Positions 15,118 through 24,900 of a DNA stretch of 30,758 bases are shown here, piece after piece. Source of the DNA: a virus. The DNA is taken from positions 1 to 30,758 of IMG/VR virus record IMGVR_UViG_3300046467_001746. One strand, given 5' to 3'. How positions within the stretch are numbered: the first letter of the stretch is position 1; each line of letters starts with the position of its first letter. Under the pieces are notes generated by a model, which was not told the DNA's origin, made no database searches, and saw nothing but the letters and a program-made list of their open reading frames with translations. The translations under genes were made by a program, and so were the position numbers.

Positions 15118-16674
15118 TTACTCAAAAGTAAATGTTAAAGTAATGGTATCAGGTCGAATAATTTCGTAATATTTAGTAGTTACTAATGAGCCTGAATTGT
15201 CAGCATCATCTGTTGTAAATTCAACGGAATAACTGTTAATTTGTTTGATGTCGGCAATATCTTTAATTAAATTAGTTTCTTTAAGATCATCTCCCATTTC
15301 CCAACGACTCAAAGAAAAGAATTCATTGACTCTATTTAAAACTCTTTGGCGGTATTCATCAACAAATTTCTTATAAAACTTATCTACAGAGCAATCAATT
15401 GTCACATCAACAAGCAAAACGTCTCCGTCACGTATGCAAACAAAGTCTGTGAACATTTTCTTTTCATCAATTTCTTCATTTAAAGCAATTTTAAGTCCTT
15501 CTGAAGAGTCTTCTAGCGATATCTCTCCTGATCCTCTGGATAAAATATATAAGTCAACTATATTTCCTGCGCATCCATGATTCCTAAGAATAGATGTTGC
15601 CTTTCCCACTTGCCCATTTGCGCCAGTAACAAATTGTTCAGCGATAGTTTTATAATCTAGACCAGTGACGGCTCTGTTTTGAGTTCTTAAATAAGGAGGC
15701 AATTTTCTTCTAATGTCTTCAATTGTATCTCCTGCAAATCCGTATTTTCCATTGCTGTAATTTCTAAAGGTTATAGGGATTGAATGATTTAACCCTGGCA
15801 CAGGGAAGTTAGTTTGGTATTCTACAAATCCAGCAATTATATTACCTATCGTTCCCCCGCCAGTTCTATAGGTGACTTTTATTTCAGATGCCGAAGAGGG
15901 TATCATTCCGGCTCGATTGTTTCCGAAAATGATAAATCCATTAAATTCAGAATCATATTCAAAAATATACTCTCTTCTGGGGTTAGAATCTGTAAAATAA
16001 TCCACTTCCGTCCATCGCACCCCATCCACATCAACACGAATTGAATCAAATATTACAGACCCTTCAGTAAGCGATATAGTCTGTCCTACTGCTCCGTCGC
16101 CAACAAATATGTCAGCTACAGTTTTTCCTTCAACACCAACTATGTTGGCGTTAACCACATCCCCCGCAGAGACAATAATATTATCGTCATAAATAGGGTT
16201 GTTATTTGAATCGGCTGGAAACAACTCAATTCTGATCGGACTTCCATCTGCCACTGTGTTAATAGCCAAAGGAGTAACGATTGATAAGTCAGTGGTTAAA
16301 GGACTAGTAAGGCTTCCCGTCCACCTAGAAGCAGCCCCAATTGGGCCAACTGGTTTTAAACCTATTAATTTAGACAACCTGAAAGCATTTTCTACCTCTG
16401 TGACTGTGTCGATGAATAATTCATTTACTATTTGATCCATTTTGAAAGAAAGAGTGTCCGCTAAAAACGCCCAGTTTTCAATTAGCATCATTGCTAAAGA
16501 TGATTCTACAAAATCTGAGAAGTCATCTTCAAAATTTTGTTTGATATAATCAATCAACCTAGTTTTTAATGACCAAAAATCTTGACTAGTATAGTTAAGA
16601 TTGAAAATAGGAGGATTTTTAATCAGTTCCGATTCACCAATAGGTGCTGCATCTCTTAGACAATTGTCAGGCAT
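15118..16674 (-). CDS. Baseplate wedge protein, gp6/gpJ-like
   Basis: 518 residues, ATG with AGGAG about ten bases upstream. J/gp6-type proteins form the wedge ring around the hub. Features seen: an N-terminal helical part with FWSLKTRLIDYIKQNFEDDF and AMMLIENWAFLADTLSFKMD (about 30-85), including the characteristic 'L..(Y/W)..D.L.F..D' stretch; a central beta domain with VTYRTGGGTIGNIIAG; and RAVTGLDYKTIAEQF (about 333-347), the 'R-x-V-T-x-x-D-Y' motif common to baseplate J proteins. The C-terminal third carries the expected 'VDVTIDCSVD' strand and following helix. It sits between the gp25-like and gpI-like genes, the standard order. Length is usual for large-phage J proteins. Confidence 0.9.
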   Translation of the reverse strand: MPDNCLRDAAPIGESELIKNPPIFNLNYTSQDFWSLKTRLIDYIKQNFEDDFSDFVESSLAMMLIENWAFLADTLSFKMDQIVNELFIDTVTEVENAFRLSKLIGLKPVGPIGAASRWTGSLTSPLTTDLSIVTPLAINTVADGSPIRIELFPADSNNNPIYDDNIIVSAGDVVNANIVGVEGKTVADIFVGDGAVGQTISLTEGSVIFDSIRVDVDGVRWTEVDYFTDSNPRREYIFEYDSEFNGFIIFGNNRAGMIPSSASEIKVTYRTGGGTIGNIIAGFVEYQTNFPVPGLNHSIPITFRNYSNGKYGFAGDTIEDIRRKLPPYLRTQNRAVTGLDYKTIAEQFVTGANGQVGKATSILRNHGCAGNIVDLYILSRGSGEISLEDSSEGLKIALNEEIDEKKMFTDFVCIRDGDVLLVDVTIDCSVDKFYKKFVDEYRQRVLNRVNEFFSLSRWEMGDDLKETNLIKDIADIKQINSYSVEFTTDDADNSGSLVTTKYYEIIRPDTITLTFTFE

Positions 16675-16701
16675 TTTTAATTAACTCCTAATTTAAACTT
16701 T

Positions 16702-17199
16702 TTAATCATCTGCATTCACTATGGCTACATCTTGTGATGCGACCGAAACGTCATTGTTTATAGACAAGTTAGCTGATGTACTAGTCCCACTCAGTGGAAG
16801 TTGTAAAACTAATTCTTGTACATCCAATATGTCTTCAGGATCAAAGAATGCAATTCTAATACTCAAGATTGCTCCCTGTTCAGTTAAATCATCATGTTTA
16901 TCTAGACTATCTTGTTCCAATCCGTTAGTTACTTCTATGGCATCTACTGTTATTCTAGGCTCCCAATCAGTAATGGATTGAATAATCATGCCCCTCGCAG
17001 CAGAAATTAGTTCCTGATCGTTTTGTTCAAACATTAACGTTCTTAAAGGAGTCCCATATGTGGGCATAAAAACTCTTTCTCCAGGATTAGTTAAAAGTAA
17101 AGACAATAGATCCGCCTTAATTTGATCTATACCACTTTGAGTATGTAACAAACCCTTGGCATCGGGAATAATCGGATATGGCATGCCTTTAAATTTCAT
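16702..17199 (-). CDS. gp25/gpW-like baseplate wedge protein
   Basis: 165 residues. gp25-like proteins connect the baseplate wedges to the sheath and trigger contraction. The N-terminal 110 residues are a textbook match: GLLHTQSGIDQIKADLLSLL (16-35), TNPGERVFMPTYGTPLRTLM (37-56) and the EPR-type motif WEPRI (79-83) before VDAIEVTNG. A longer than usual C-terminus (about 120-165, LVLQLPLSGTSTSANLSINN) adds some 40 residues of low complexity. The start is ATG with GAGAGAT upstream, 34 bases after the spike gene. Despite the old 'lysozyme' name for this family, no catalytic residues are expected. Confidence 0.95.
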   Translation of the reverse strand: MKFKGMPYPIIPDAKGLLHTQSGIDQIKADLLSLLLTNPGERVFMPTYGTPLRTLMFEQNDQELISAARGMIIQSITDWEPRITVDAIEVTNGLEQDSLDKHDDLTEQGAILSIRIAFFDPEDILDVQELVLQLPLSGTSTSANLSINNDVSVASQDVAIVNADD

Positions 17200-17233
17200 T
17201 TTTAATCTCTCTCATTTAAAAACTTTACTATAG

Positions 17234-19360
17234 TTATTCTCCTGAACAACTTTCCTGTGCCGGTTCTGGGTTTGCAGATGCAAATACTCTGGTGCTTATC
17301 GAGTCTTCTGTCCAATGAATCATATGAGGAAATATAGGACATGGCTTTGGACACTTTCCTACAACCACAGGATAAACACAAGGAGTGCATTCACCATCTT
17401 CGTCCGTACAATCATAATTAGCCAATAAAGCAATAAATTCATCGGCAAAAATTATTGATCTTGCATTTTTATTAAAGTATGTTTCTTCTGCAAATACTAT
17501 TTTATTACGTGTTATATATTCTATTTTATCTGATGGGTTTTCATTAGGTTCCCCAATAATAGAGAATTGGTTATCATAAGTAGATACGATATAATCCCCT
17601 CCTGCACGCAAAAATATTTGACCAGGCCCAGTAGGTCTTTCTTGAAATCTTTCAATATGTGGGCCTCTTTGTTTGTTATCCTTTTGAGGTGCTAATATTT
17701 GAATATATTGTTTATCGGTTTCTTGCTGATCGTTGTCGTCACCCATATGTATTTCAAGACCATATCCTGATCTTATTTGCACGAATGCTTTTTTAGATTT
17801 ATTGACAGGAGTTCCACCTTCTTTTCTAACTGACGGCGATTGATCATTTTGTTCATCCACCATCCAGATGTGATGGCGACTAGTAGACTCTAGAGCTATT
17901 CCACGGTTTTTTCCTGCCAACCCCTGTTCATTTATGGTGTGATCATTAAGTTGAAGCCTGTTTCCACATGCTGTTAACAATTTAATACCATTATGTGGGA
18001 TATTGGCTGGTGCTCTATTAAAATGTGATTCTTCTTCGAATGGTGCCCTTACCTTGGAAGGTGTTTCGCAATCTCCCAATTCTATCATGTGCCCCGTAGC
18101 AGATTTCAACATCATCTTTCCATAAAATTTGTCCGTGCAACCAAAGCTAAAAGGCAGTTGAGATTTTTCCCATTCAATCTTCCCGTCTGGTTGCTCGACA
18201 TGATCATCCATTACGAAAGAATGACCGCTTAAAGAAAGAAACTGAATCCCACTTTGTCCTAATTCCGCTGAATTGTTTTGTGGGGTTAGCGGTCCTCTGT
18301 ATGGCCTGTCTTCATTTATATGTTTGGCATAAGGGTTGCCACAGACGTTTCCGCCATCTTCAGAACAGTCAGTACCATCTTCTCCCCCGTCACACAACTT
18401 TCCGGCTGATAGAGGAACTCCAAATTCATCGAGTCCTGCCTGTAGTCCTCCCGCCAATCCTGCTGAGATTGCCGACGCCAATGTGCCCGATAATTTTTGA
18501 TCGCAATCACTTTCATCACCAGATCCAGGTTGTTGAGTAAACCAAGAAGACTTACCCTTAGAACATTGTGTTTTTGTACTAGCCCATTGTCCTGCTGGGT
18601 GAAGATGATCATCCTTCATGATCATCCAATTTCCAGTGCTAGATAGTATTTCTAATCTTTTCCATCTCCTGCAACACTTAGGATCTCCATCCACCATTTT
18701 CATCATGTGTTTTTCAGGAGTCTTAAATCCATAAATGTTTGGATAAGTTGCTTTCCTTTGCAATTCTTCCTGCGTGGCTGATTCAAAATCCTCTTTTGAA
18801 GTAACATCTATGCCATTATAATTTTCTGTATTCCATTGAGGAAATACTTGCGAACCATCATTGGGTCCAATATGGTATCCTTTTCTATGCCCTTCATATA
18901 CTTTGTAGTGTTCATCTATATTGAAATTCCAATTTCGTTGTCCCGCTTTGCCTCTATTTCTATACCAAACTGTCCCTATGTATAACGCTTTCCCCCTCAG
19001 TCCCTGTTCAAATAACAAACAAATCATGGAGCCAGCAGGAGGAACCCAAACGCAGCCGGAATCATCAAACCCGCCCATATTTGATATGGGATCGGCAAAG
19101 GGAAGTTGGCTTACCGAAGTTTTAGGATTGTGATATAAAGGAGAATAGAATTTAACTCTTCCTTTCTTCCATGGGTCTAGCGTAGAAACACATAAGGCGG
19201 TTGTTAAATTTACTTCTGCATCGGCTTGCGCAGACAAGCTAGTGGTGTGCTTTTGGCCGGATTGCACCACGGCCTTCATGCTATATCCCATCTCGGCAAA
19301 GCGATTCTCTAGCGTCTTTATGCGTTGATTTAATTGGTAAATAGTCTGTTTTGTTGACAT
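17234..19360 (-). CDS. gp5/gpV-like central spike, OB fold plus beta-helix, no lysozyme domain
   Basis: 708 residues. An N-terminal coiled-coil-like helix (5-24) precedes an OB fold (about 55-133: GRVKFYSPLYHNP, CVWVPPAGSMICLLFEQG, ALYIGTVW) typical of gp5/VgrG spikes. The body contains repeats of the form 'S/T-x-G-(H/N)-x-x-x-(M/L)-x-D', such as STGNWMIMKDD, LSGHSFVMDDH, ATGHMIELGD, ACGNRLQLND and TSRHHIWMVDE. These correspond to the beta-helix 'GH-x(3)-M-x-D' pattern that I recall from T4-like cyanophage gp5. A cysteine-rich insert (CDGGEDGTDCSEDGGNVCGN, about 321-340) and a cysteine-rich C-terminus (C651, 658, 661, 670, 674, 705, with H679 and H682) are unusual. No lysozyme domain is seen. 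The ATG follows the hub stop by two bases. Confidence 0.87.
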   Translation of the reverse strand: MSTKQTIYQLNQRIKTLENRFAEMGYSMKAVVQSGQKHTTSLSAQADAEVNLTTALCVSTLDPWKKGRVKFYSPLYHNPKTSVSQLPFADPISNMGGFDDSGCVWVPPAGSMICLLFEQGLRGKALYIGTVWYRNRGKAGQRNWNFNIDEHYKVYEGHRKGYHIGPNDGSQVFPQWNTENYNGIDVTSKEDFESATQEELQRKATYPNIYGFKTPEKHMMKMVDGDPKCCRRWKRLEILSSTGNWMIMKDDHLHPAGQWASTKTQCSKGKSSWFTQQPGSGDESDCDQKLSGTLASAISAGLAGGLQAGLDEFGVPLSAGKLCDGGEDGTDCSEDGGNVCGNPYAKHINEDRPYRGPLTPQNNSAELGQSGIQFLSLSGHSFVMDDHVEQPDGKIEWEKSQLPFSFGCTDKFYGKMMLKSATGHMIELGDCETPSKVRAPFEEESHFNRAPANIPHNGIKLLTACGNRLQLNDHTINEQGLAGKNRGIALESTSRHHIWMVDEQNDQSPSVRKEGGTPVNKSKKAFVQIRSGYGLEIHMGDDNDQQETDKQYIQILAPQKDNKQRGPHIERFQERPTGPGQIFLRAGGDYIVSTYDNQFSIIGEPNENPSDKIEYITRNKIVFAEETYFNKNARSIIFADEFIALLANYDCTDEDGECTPCVYPVVVGKCPKPCPIFPHMIHWTEDSISTRVFASANPEPAQESCSGE

Positions 19361-19362
19361 AA

Positions 19363-20865
19363 TTATGTTCCAGGAGTTGCGTCATCTACGCTGATTGTAG
19401 TGGTATAAGATCCTTCTTTCATATCATGATTAATTTTCGTGATTCGGTACGTCTTACTAGTTAAGATCGGATTACATGTTGGATTTGCTAACCACTCGGA
19501 ATTTTTTATTTGACCTTTACTGCCCTGCCGTACCACAACAGGATGGAAAGGATTTACAACAACAATAGAGATGTATTTTTCAAACCACATGAGCGCTCGA
19601 TCCATCTCTGGATCTCCTTCTACTATAAGTTCGGCGTTTAGGGGTTCTGTGAAGTTATTGTTAGCATTAGCCTGTGCGTTCATCCCTTCGTCGGTAGCTT
19701 TTTGGGCATTGTCTGGGCCTTCGTTGTCAACAACCTGTTCAGTAGGCGGAATTGCTGTTCTTTCGCCTACATTTTTTGCTGCTCCAACAACAATACAATC
19801 ATTATCTTCTTGGGACGCCTTTCTTTTAATCGATGCCCCAGTAGCAGTTGATCCGGCTCCGCCGCCGTATGCTTCCGCAGTGACCTGTGGAGTCCAAGCT
19901 ATTGTGGGATTAAATGATATAACAGGAGAATGTTTTCCTCCATTAACGATATAGGTGCGTTCGCACAGGTCGAAGATCGTTTTGTTCACCGTCTTGCATC
20001 CGCTTTCTACATACATTATATGAGGAGTGGAAGTTTCATTGTTAAACATAGGTTTAAGACCATAGCCTTTATCCGTTTTATAAGGGGCTTTCCACTTAAC
20101 AACTGCGGACATGGTGTTTATACCTCCGCAGGGCCAATTACTAACCACTGGCTGTCCATGTGTAGTTACAAAAGGTTCGTCAATAATAGACATGGTCTTT
20201 GTGCCTGGCACTCTGCGTCTAAAAGATACTTCTGTTGAAGGCGTGCTATCTTTCCATGCTTGTATCACTGCATCTTTCAGTTTCATCTTGCCGCCAGCCT
20301 CCGGGTAAACATTATCCATATTGGTTTGAAACGTCTTCTGTGCCGTGTCTTCGCCCTCAAGAATATACTTAAATCCTCCGTTGCTATAATTTATTTGCAA
20401 GGCCGTGGGCAAAAAATAATGACAATCAGATTTAGGCATCTTTTCCTTAGCTGTTGCACATGGTGTACATGCCCAACCCCATTTGACCTGCATTATAAAA
20501 TTTCTCCTGGCTTTTGTAATATCTTTATTTAATTTTTGAAAGAAATGGTTCAGGTCGGAACCCTTTCTATCCATTATCTCTAATTTGCATCCTATGCCAT
20601 CAGAGAACCCCATGCTAAAACTTTTTATAAGGCCTTCATTCATTGCGGCTGGATCAAAACCCCCAACCGTGGCGGCAATTTGACCCCCTTTAAGAGGATC
20701 GCAGCTTACAAAGCTGCAAACAACCCAAGGAGCTTTGCCAGCACATTCAAGTGGCCTTTTAATAGGACCTTGACAATCCGCTTTGCCAATACACCCCTCA
20801 GACCGTTTTTCAATTGTGCCAAGACCTGTGGAAGTTGAAAGTACTTCAATAAAATTTGCTACCAT
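19363..20865 (-). CDS. gp27/gpD-like baseplate hub protein
   Basis: 500 residues from the ATG at 20865, preferred over a TTG at 20883 because AGGA lies seven bases upstream and the TTG overlaps the gp53-like stop. Hub proteins form the trimeric ring to which the spike attaches at the end of the tail tube. Supporting features are an early beta domain (VANFIEVL, KSFSMGFSDGIGCKLEIMD), a helical ring segment around MKLKDAVIQAW, and a C-terminus LNAELIVEGDPEMD, ISIVVVNPFHPV and SKTYRITKINHDMKEGSYTT, the classic end of gpD/gp44-type hubs. Unusual: several cysteines, including CIGKADCQGP, LECAG and WACTPCATAKEKMPKSDC with a CxxC. The order before the spike gene fits the assignment. Confidence 0.87.
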   Translation of the reverse strand: MVANFIEVLSTSTGLGTIEKRSEGCIGKADCQGPIKRPLECAGKAPWVVCSFVSCDPLKGGQIAATVGGFDPAAMNEGLIKSFSMGFSDGIGCKLEIMDRKGSDLNHFFQKLNKDITKARRNFIMQVKWGWACTPCATAKEKMPKSDCHYFLPTALQINYSNGGFKYILEGEDTAQKTFQTNMDNVYPEAGGKMKLKDAVIQAWKDSTPSTEVSFRRRVPGTKTMSIIDEPFVTTHGQPVVSNWPCGGINTMSAVVKWKAPYKTDKGYGLKPMFNNETSTPHIMYVESGCKTVNKTIFDLCERTYIVNGGKHSPVISFNPTIAWTPQVTAEAYGGGAGSTATGASIKRKASQEDNDCIVVGAAKNVGERTAIPPTEQVVDNEGPDNAQKATDEGMNAQANANNNFTEPLNAELIVEGDPEMDRALMWFEKYISIVVVNPFHPVVVRQGSKGQIKNSEWLANPTCNPILTSKTYRITKINHDMKEGSYTTTISVDDATPGT

Positions 20866-20879
20866 ATCCTTTTCCTGTC

Positions 20880-21209
20880 TCAATAAACCATTGCAGGTAA
20901 TCTTATGTTGGTTCCTGATGTAAAATCAAAAATATCTTTAATTCCATTGGCTTCCATTATCCTCCACCAGAAATCTGGTAGCCCATATTCTTCATAAGAA
21001 ACTAAATCTGGTCGGTATTCATGACCTGGTCCTACTACTGTAAACCTATCTTGATTAGAAAAAGATTGGTTCCATCCTTTGTAGGTGTTTAAAGTTAAAT
21101 ACCCATTATCTGAGTATTTTAAGACTTTTGTCTTATCGTTATCATATCGACTAGTCCCAGCAACATATTTGCTTATTTCTGTTTTCAATATTTCTATTTT
21201 GTTTGCCAT
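20880..21209 (-). CDS. gp53/LysM-like baseplate wedge protein
   Basis: 109 residues from the ATG at 21209. A longer frame from a TTG at 21266 overlaps the upstream gene and lacks a ribosome-binding site. The C-terminal half reads EYRPDLVSYEEYGLPDFWWR, then IMEANGIKDIFDFTSGTNIR and LPA. This is the D-x-(V/I)-(S/A)...(Y)-G-x-x-x-x-(W/F)-W...N-x-(I)-x-x-(I/P) pattern shared by T4 gp53 and LysM-type tail proteins (gpX). In other phages such a protein joins wedge to hub. N-terminal residues are polar (KYVAGTSRYDNDKTKVLKYS). It lies directly before the hub gene. The role is well supported by motif and position. Confidence 0.75.
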   Translation of the reverse strand: MANKIEILKTEISKYVAGTSRYDNDKTKVLKYSDNGYLTLNTYKGWNQSFSNQDRFTVVGPGHEYRPDLVSYEEYGLPDFWWRIMEANGIKDIFDFTSGTNIRLPAMVY

Positions 21210-21246
21210 TTTACATACCCCATCATTTGTCCCATCGCCGTAACTA

Positions 21247-21903
21247 TTATCTTCCCATTTCCGCAATTCGTGATTGTCCTGGCAAATCTTCGGTAGGATA
21301 AACTACTTCCCAATTACAAGTTAAATCAAACTTATAAGGCAAAAAAGTGGCCGACCCAATCGCCGCCCCTGAGTAAATAGTCGGCGCTCGCTGGCCATTG
21401 TCCCAAGGAACGTCTGTGGGGAATTGAACTGAATAACTTTTCAAAATAACACAAACTGGGTGCCGATCTTCGCCGTTTGCGGCACCACCAAGTAGTTGGC
21501 CACATTCAATTCTGCAAACCGGCGGGGGTCTATAAGGGAATCGAGGATCATCCATTGGATATACGGCACTTTCAATTAGTCTTAAAGCCCTTATATTATC
21601 TTCAATATCTTGTTCTTCTATTACTACAAAATGGCACACCATAGTGATTGACCTATTTTCGGAATGAGAATAGGTCTTCATTGGAAATGCTCTACCCATA
21701 ATAGGCTCATCATTCCAAGCTGCACTTTTTGTATCTGTTATCTCTGGTAGGACTTTAAGGTAAATGTCTTGTCCCAGTATATAAATCTTACACGCCTCCA
21801 TTGGGAGAAGATTCCCCGTTAGGGTGTCCGTGGCTCGACCCCATCCCTTTGTGTAGACCTTTTTCTGAGGGAAGTGACCAGCGTTGTTTGGTGCGTGCGG
21901 CAT
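21247..21903 (-). CDS. Probable tail tube-cap/baseplate hub accessory protein
   Basis: 218 residues; ATG with AAAGGAAAT at a spacing of about five. It follows the tape measure and precedes the gp53-like gene, the place where tube-initiator or tube-cap proteins occur. The middle section PIMGRAFPMKTYSHSENRSI (68-87) followed by TMVCHFVV resembles the 'hydrophobic-G-R-(S/A)-x-P-(hydrophobic)-x-x-Y-x-x-(S/T)-x-x-R-x-(I/L)' segment of tube-like proteins in contractile injection systems. Later parts are RALRLIESAVYP, PPPVCRIECG and LKSYSVQFPTDVPWDNGQ. The remaining C-terminus YKFDLTCNWEVVYP looks like the last strands of such a barrel. I am not certain of the exact ortholog (gp48- or gp54-like caps are alternatives). 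Confidence 0.6.
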   Translation of the reverse strand: MPHAPNNAGHFPQKKVYTKGWGRATDTLTGNLLPMEACKIYILGQDIYLKVLPEITDTKSAAWNDEPIMGRAFPMKTYSHSENRSITMVCHFVVIEEQDIEDNIRALRLIESAVYPMDDPRFPYRPPPVCRIECGQLLGGAANGEDRHPVCVILKSYSVQFPTDVPWDNGQRAPTIYSGAAIGSATFLPYKFDLTCNWEVVYPTEDLPGQSRIAEMGR

Positions 21904-21946
21904 ATTTAATTTCCTTTTACTATACGAGTGTAATTCAACTTAATCT

Positions 21947-24900
21947 TTATGTCCCAGGATTAATTACTTGTTTGTTTCCAATTTGTCCATGTTGGCCGAA
22001 TTGCCATGTGTAATAATTTGGAGAGCTTTTAGGCTGTATGTTCGATGAGGTGTCGCCGCCATCAGCAGTTGGTGACGAATACCCTGAAGATGTGTCCGTT
22101 TGTCCCATGTTGTCTCTCATAGCCTTTAGATGATCACGTATTTCGACTAAAGTTGCACATTGTTGATCTGTTGATGACGAAATCATCGATAGCTCTTTAC
22201 CTCCTACTGATGTAGACGATCTAGATGTTGCTATGTCTCGTTGCACCCTATCGTGGATATCCGCTGTGGGCAGAACTGCACTCATGGCAGAAATGGCCTG
22301 TCCGGTCTCTCCAAGGCCGGGATTACCAAATGGATCAACACCCGCCAGCGCCACCATCGACAAAGATTTTTCGGCTGCCAATGCCGCTGGAGATAAAATA
22401 CCTGCGTTAGTTACTCCGCTGGAAAAACCGCCAGATGTTTGGGCTTTTTCACCTCCGAAGATGCCGGAGAAGATAGACTTGAGAGAACCCAACATCCCGC
22501 CGCCAATATCGCCTGCTGCCCCAAGAATGTCTCCCTGACCTAACTTAGACATTGCAGATTTGGCGGAGTCCATTCCACGTCCAAAAAAGCCTTTTATAGA
22601 ACTCCATATTCCTCCCGTTGCAGCTTTTCCAGTCATCATCGTATCACTTCCACCAAGCGACCCGACCGCTGTCAAGTCCGTGCCACGAAGCCGATCTGGA
22701 AGACTGGACGGCAAGGCTAAACCGTCGCCGGGCAATCTACTTTCCAGAAGCATGCCTATCATTGCCGTATTATCTGCAATTGCGGTTACATCTGTTGATA
22801 TGGCCTCTAGGGGAGTTATTTTGGGAATTTTAACGATATCTGATTCCTTTTTACCACCACCACCACCAAACCAATTTAAAGGATTCATCATGCCAGCAAT
22901 GTCGCCAATGGAGTCCCAAGCTCCGCTCGCAACATCGCCTGCTGCTCCAAGAATGTCTCCCTGACCTAATTTAGAAATTGCAGATTTGGCAGTTTCCATT
23001 CCACGTCCAAAAAAGCCTCTTATAGAATCCCACATCCCAGAAATCGCAGATCCAACACCGGCCCTGCCCTCCGTCCCTTGTGCAGACAACTTTGCTCCGC
23101 CGTCGAGCAGGCTTTGACCGGCAGGGACAACCATTTCGCCAGCATGAATCAGTGCTAGTCCGCCTTTTTTTACGCTTGATATTCCTTCTTTTCCCGTCAG
23201 CCAGTCCCATCCGCTGGATATCCACCCTCCAACAGTCTTTACCGCCCCAATCGCTGCTCTGGTGGGTAATGTCACTGCTCCCACTAAGGCTTCTCCTGCT
23301 CCTGCCGCTTTTTCACCAAAGGTTTCGCCATGCCACATTTGAGCAGCGCCGTGGCCCATCCTTGCATTCGCAACGTATTCAGCAGCACCCTGAATTCCTC
23401 CTTCGCCCGATGGATTGAGACGCTCGGCTCTTTCTTCTTTTTCTTCTCCTTTCATCCAGTCCGGCACCCAACTCTTTATCCAATCCCAAACCTTTGTCAG
23501 AGCGGTTTTGAACCCATTCCATAACCAAATTGGGAAATCTACAAACACAGCTTTGGCTGCTGCTTTAATTCCATCCCAAATTTTCCCTGGTAATTCTAAG
23601 AGGAATTTTCCTACTGATTTAAAACTCTCCCACATCCAACCGAAAAAGCTCTTTATTTTGCCCCATATCCAACCAAGTCCCTTTTTGAGCTTGCCGTACA
23701 CCCATTTAAGACCTTGCCAAATTTTTCGTGGTATATATGTAAGTACCTCTCCTGTCTTCTTTACACCGTCCCACAATAGGCCTCCGAGTTTCTTAACGCC
23801 GCCCCACAACCACTTCATCATGCCCTTCACAGCATTCCAGATCATTATAGGAATGAAAGTCATGGCTTTGAAAAGGGCCTTAACAACCCATTTAAATCCG
23901 CTCCAGAGCATCCCTGGTACTTTCATAATGAATTTCACTAATCCTTTAATACCCTTCCAAACCATTTTTGCCAGCCAACTTATGGCCTTATACAATCCAT
24001 AAACAATCAAAGCTGGAATGCCAACTAAAACTGCGGCTATGCCTATTAAAGCCCATTTGAGAGTTTTGAGAAAAGCCTCCCCCACCCAGATGATTGCGTC
24101 CAACATGAAGCCAGGCAGTGCTGCAAAAACACTTACAATCCCATCCCAAATCATACCGGGGAGTTTCTTTACTCCGTCCCAAATCCAAGAGAAGAAATCA
24201 GCTAGCTTCCCGCCCAACCATTTAATACCTTCCCAAATTTTCAAGGGTATTGACAAAATTCCTCTCAAAAGCATGCCGGGTATGCCTATTATGAATTTGC
24301 CTACTGCTTTCACTGATGACCATAAGAATCCCATTAATTTCTTTATGCCGACCCAAACTAATACGGGAATGAAAGTCATGGCTTTAAACAACCACTTTGT
24401 AACAGTCTTAATTCCGCTCCAAAGATATCCAGGCAATTTTAAAAGGAATTTTCCTATGCCTTTAAGACCCTTCCAAATTGTTTTTACCAGCCAACTTATG
24501 GCCTTTGCCAATCCATAAACAATTAAAGCTGGGATGCCAACAAATACGGCAACAATTCCTACTAAGGCCCACTTTAAGCCTTTCAACAATAGTCCAGGAA
24601 GGGCCTTAATGCCTTTCCAAATTAATCCTCCAAGACCCTTAATGCCTTTCCAAAGCAATGATGGAATTAATGTAACAACTTGCCAAATCATGCCTGGAAT
24701 GGATTTTATGACTCCCCAAAGTGCCACTCCCAATCCTTTTATTCCGTCCCAAAGTGCGCTAAAGTTAAGAGTGAAAATAGCCTTTACAATGTTGATAAGA
24801 CTTCCAAAAACTTTTGATACTTTACCAAAAAATGAACCTATCTTTTTTAATCCTAATTTATTAAACATTTTTCCAACAAAACCATAAAGCATCTTGGGAA

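Noticed and set aside
17224-17232. Shared word TATAGTAAA in two intergenic gaps (also at 21916-21924), considered as a late promoter motif
   Set aside because: Only two copies, and in the second it runs directly into the ribosome-binding site, leaving no room for a leader.
20866-20883. TTG start for the hub protein adding six residues
   Set aside because: It overlaps the stop of the gp53-like gene, while the ATG at 20865 has a well-spaced AGGA.
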